Of a stretch of DNA of 6,350 bases, positions 5,304 to 6,350 are shown piece after piece. Position 1 is the stretch's first letter; each line of letters starts with the position of its first letter. The DNA lies in assembly GCA_016744555.1 (NCBI GenBank), contig JADGED010000142.1:1-6350 (forward strand). The letters run 5' to 3'. The position numbers were made by a program, and so were the translations under genes. The stretch comes from Desulfuromonadaceae bacterium (GTDB lineage Bacteria; Desulfobacterota; Desulfuromonadia; Desulfuromonadales; Geopsychrobacteraceae). A model generated the notes under the pieces. It worked only from the letters and a program-made list of their open reading frames with translations. It had not been told where the DNA came from and made no database searches.

Positions 5304-6350
5304 CAAAAGTAGCCTTAGCAGGGCAGCCAAACTGTGGCAAATCAACCATTTTCAATCTGCTCAGCGGCGTAAATCAACACGTTGCCAACTATCCAGGGGT
5401 TACCGTTGACAAAAAGTCGGCGACCTTAAAGTTTCAGGGAGAACAATTTGAAATTGTCGATCTCCCGGGCACCTACTCCTTCAGCACCTATTCACTGGAA
5501 GAGACCGTTGCCAAAAATTTTCTCCTTGAAGAGGGGACCGATGTCATCGTCAACGTAGTCGATGCCTCGAGCTTGCGGCGCAACCTCTATTTGACCTTTC
5601 AATTATTGGAGCTTGGCAAGCCTCTGGTAATGATACTGAACATGATGGACATTGCCGAACGGCGTGAACTGGATATCGACATCGACAAACTGGCAAAGAT
5701 GTTAAACATCTCCATCATTAAAACCGTTGCTACCAAAAAAGGGGGGAAAAAAAGGGAAATTCTGGAAGCGGTCGCGCAAGCGGGGAAAACGGCAATTGCC
5801 GAACCCTTTAGAATTGACTATATGGAATTTGAAAGCTTCATTCTCGAAATCGAAAACATGATCGAGATTGATTCAACTATATCCAAACGCTGGCTGGCGA
5901 TAAAAGCACTAGAGGCGGACAAGGTAGTCCTCGATCGCGTCAACATTAGCAAAGACACAATCAAAGATATAACTGCAAAAATCCATACGACCCTCGACCT
6001 AGATGTTGACCAAACCTTTGCCCGCACCCGCTACGACAGCGCCGATGTCGTCTACCACAAGTGCGTCAAAGAGAAAAAACAAAATCTTGCCACATTGACC
6101 GATAAAATCGACCGCATTGTACTGAACAAGTGGTTAGCCTTTCCGGTCCTTGGGGCAATTATCTACCTTACCTATCAACTATCTATTGTTTGGGGCTATG
6201 AAATAACCAACTATACCTGGCCCTTATTGGCCGCCATGAAAAACTGGGCATTAACCGTGCTCCCCAAAGCGGAACTTATCAACGTGCCGATTGCTACCGA
6301 GTTTGGCATCTGGATGATCAACAGCGCCATTGCACTGCTTAACTATGTCC
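5300..6350 (+). CDS. feoB: Ferrous iron transport protein FeoB, N-terminal part (3' truncated by window edge)
   Basis: FeoB is the inner-membrane Fe(II) transporter with a cytosolic G-protein domain. The 350 codons present cover the whole GTPase domain, the helical spacer and the first membrane segment. G1 is GQPNCGKS (residues 8-15), G2 centres on Thr35 in NYPGVTVD, G3 is DLPGTYS (54-60) and G4 is NMMD (114-117). The spacer (about 165-270) is followed by a hydrophobic segment from about 278 (WLAFPVLGAIIYLTY) at the start of the permease. The ATG overlaps the feoA stop by 4 bases, so the two genes form an operon. A homopolymer-rich stretch at 5735-5756 (A6 G6 A7 G3) interrupts an otherwise normal reading frame just after the GTPase core. 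The frame stays open across it, so the gene looks intact as far as it can be seen. Confidence 0.96.
   Translation, partial: MTKVALAGQPNCGKSTIFNLLSGVNQHVANYPGVTVDKKSATLKFQGEQFEIVDLPGTYSFSTYSLEETVAKNFLLEEGTDVIVNVVDASSLRRNLYLTFQLLELGKPLVMILNMMDIAERRELDIDIDKLAKMLNISIIKTVATKKGGKKREILEAVAQAGKTAIAEPFRIDYMEFESFILEIENMIEIDSTISKRWLAIKALEADKVVLDRVNISKDTIKDITAKIHTTLDLDVDQTFARTRYDSADVVYHKCVKEKKQNLATLTDKIDRIVLNKWLAFPVLGAIIYLTYQLSIVWGYEITNYTWPLLAAMKNWALTVLPKAELINVPIATEFGIWMINSAIALLNYV

Noticed and set aside
5818..6027. 69-residue ORF on the - strand
   Set aside because: It is antisense inside feoB, which has clear coding motifs through this stretch.
1..6350. CRISPR array, tRNA-Sec, other tRNA or rRNA genes, integrase or transposase
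   Set aside because: I saw no regularly spaced repeats, no cloverleaf with a T-loop motif and no recombinase-like protein on either strand.

Overview
The window looks like ordinary chromosome from an AT-leaning, probably anaerobic bacterium, most likely of the Desulfobacterota/Deltaproteobacteria type. That assignment is an inference. It rests on a selenocysteine-type peroxiredoxin, a feoAB ferrous-iron operon behind a CRP/FNR-type operator, and OapA/M23 peptidase and RsgA proteins of proteobacterial character. No phage, transposase, CRISPR, rRNA or tRNA gene was found.

Left part (1-1240, + strand): the 3' end of pgi (glucose-6-phosphate isomerase) is followed by a good sigma70-type promoter and then the most notable gene of the window. 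This is a peroxiredoxin of 243 residues whose peroxidatic position is encoded by an in-frame TGA at 714-716. Reading TGA as a stop splits it into two meaningless fragments (453-716 and 801-1184). Reading it as selenocysteine gives one continuous Prx domain with the motif P-x3-T-x2-U. A small stem-loop suitable as a bacterial SECIS lies just 3' of the TGA, and a strong intrinsic terminator closes the unit.

Middle (1241-3370): rsgA, a ribosome-assembly GTPase, runs on the + strand. It converges on a small TIM-barrel amidohydrolase of the 2-pyrone-4,6-dicarboxylate lactonase-like group on the - strand. The 161-bp gap between them holds an 11-bp inverted repeat, a second hairpin and a TTTCAG direct repeat, which no gene explains.

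Right part (3371-6350): a membrane-anchored M23 murein endopeptidase (MepM-like) on the - strand diverges from feoAB on the + strand. The 361-bp AT-rich divergent region contains a textbook CRP/FNR-family palindrome (TGTGAC-N4-GTCACA). Its centre lies about 41.5 bp upstream of the start predicted from a TAATAT -10 box, and a Fur-like sequence sits just upstream of it. feoA and feoB overlap by 4 bases (ATGA), and feoB runs off the right edge.

The genes are mostly independent housekeeping functions: glycolysis, peroxide defence, ribosome maturation, cell-wall remodelling and Fe(II) import. Peroxide detoxification and iron import share a redox theme, but nothing in the sequence ties them into one system.
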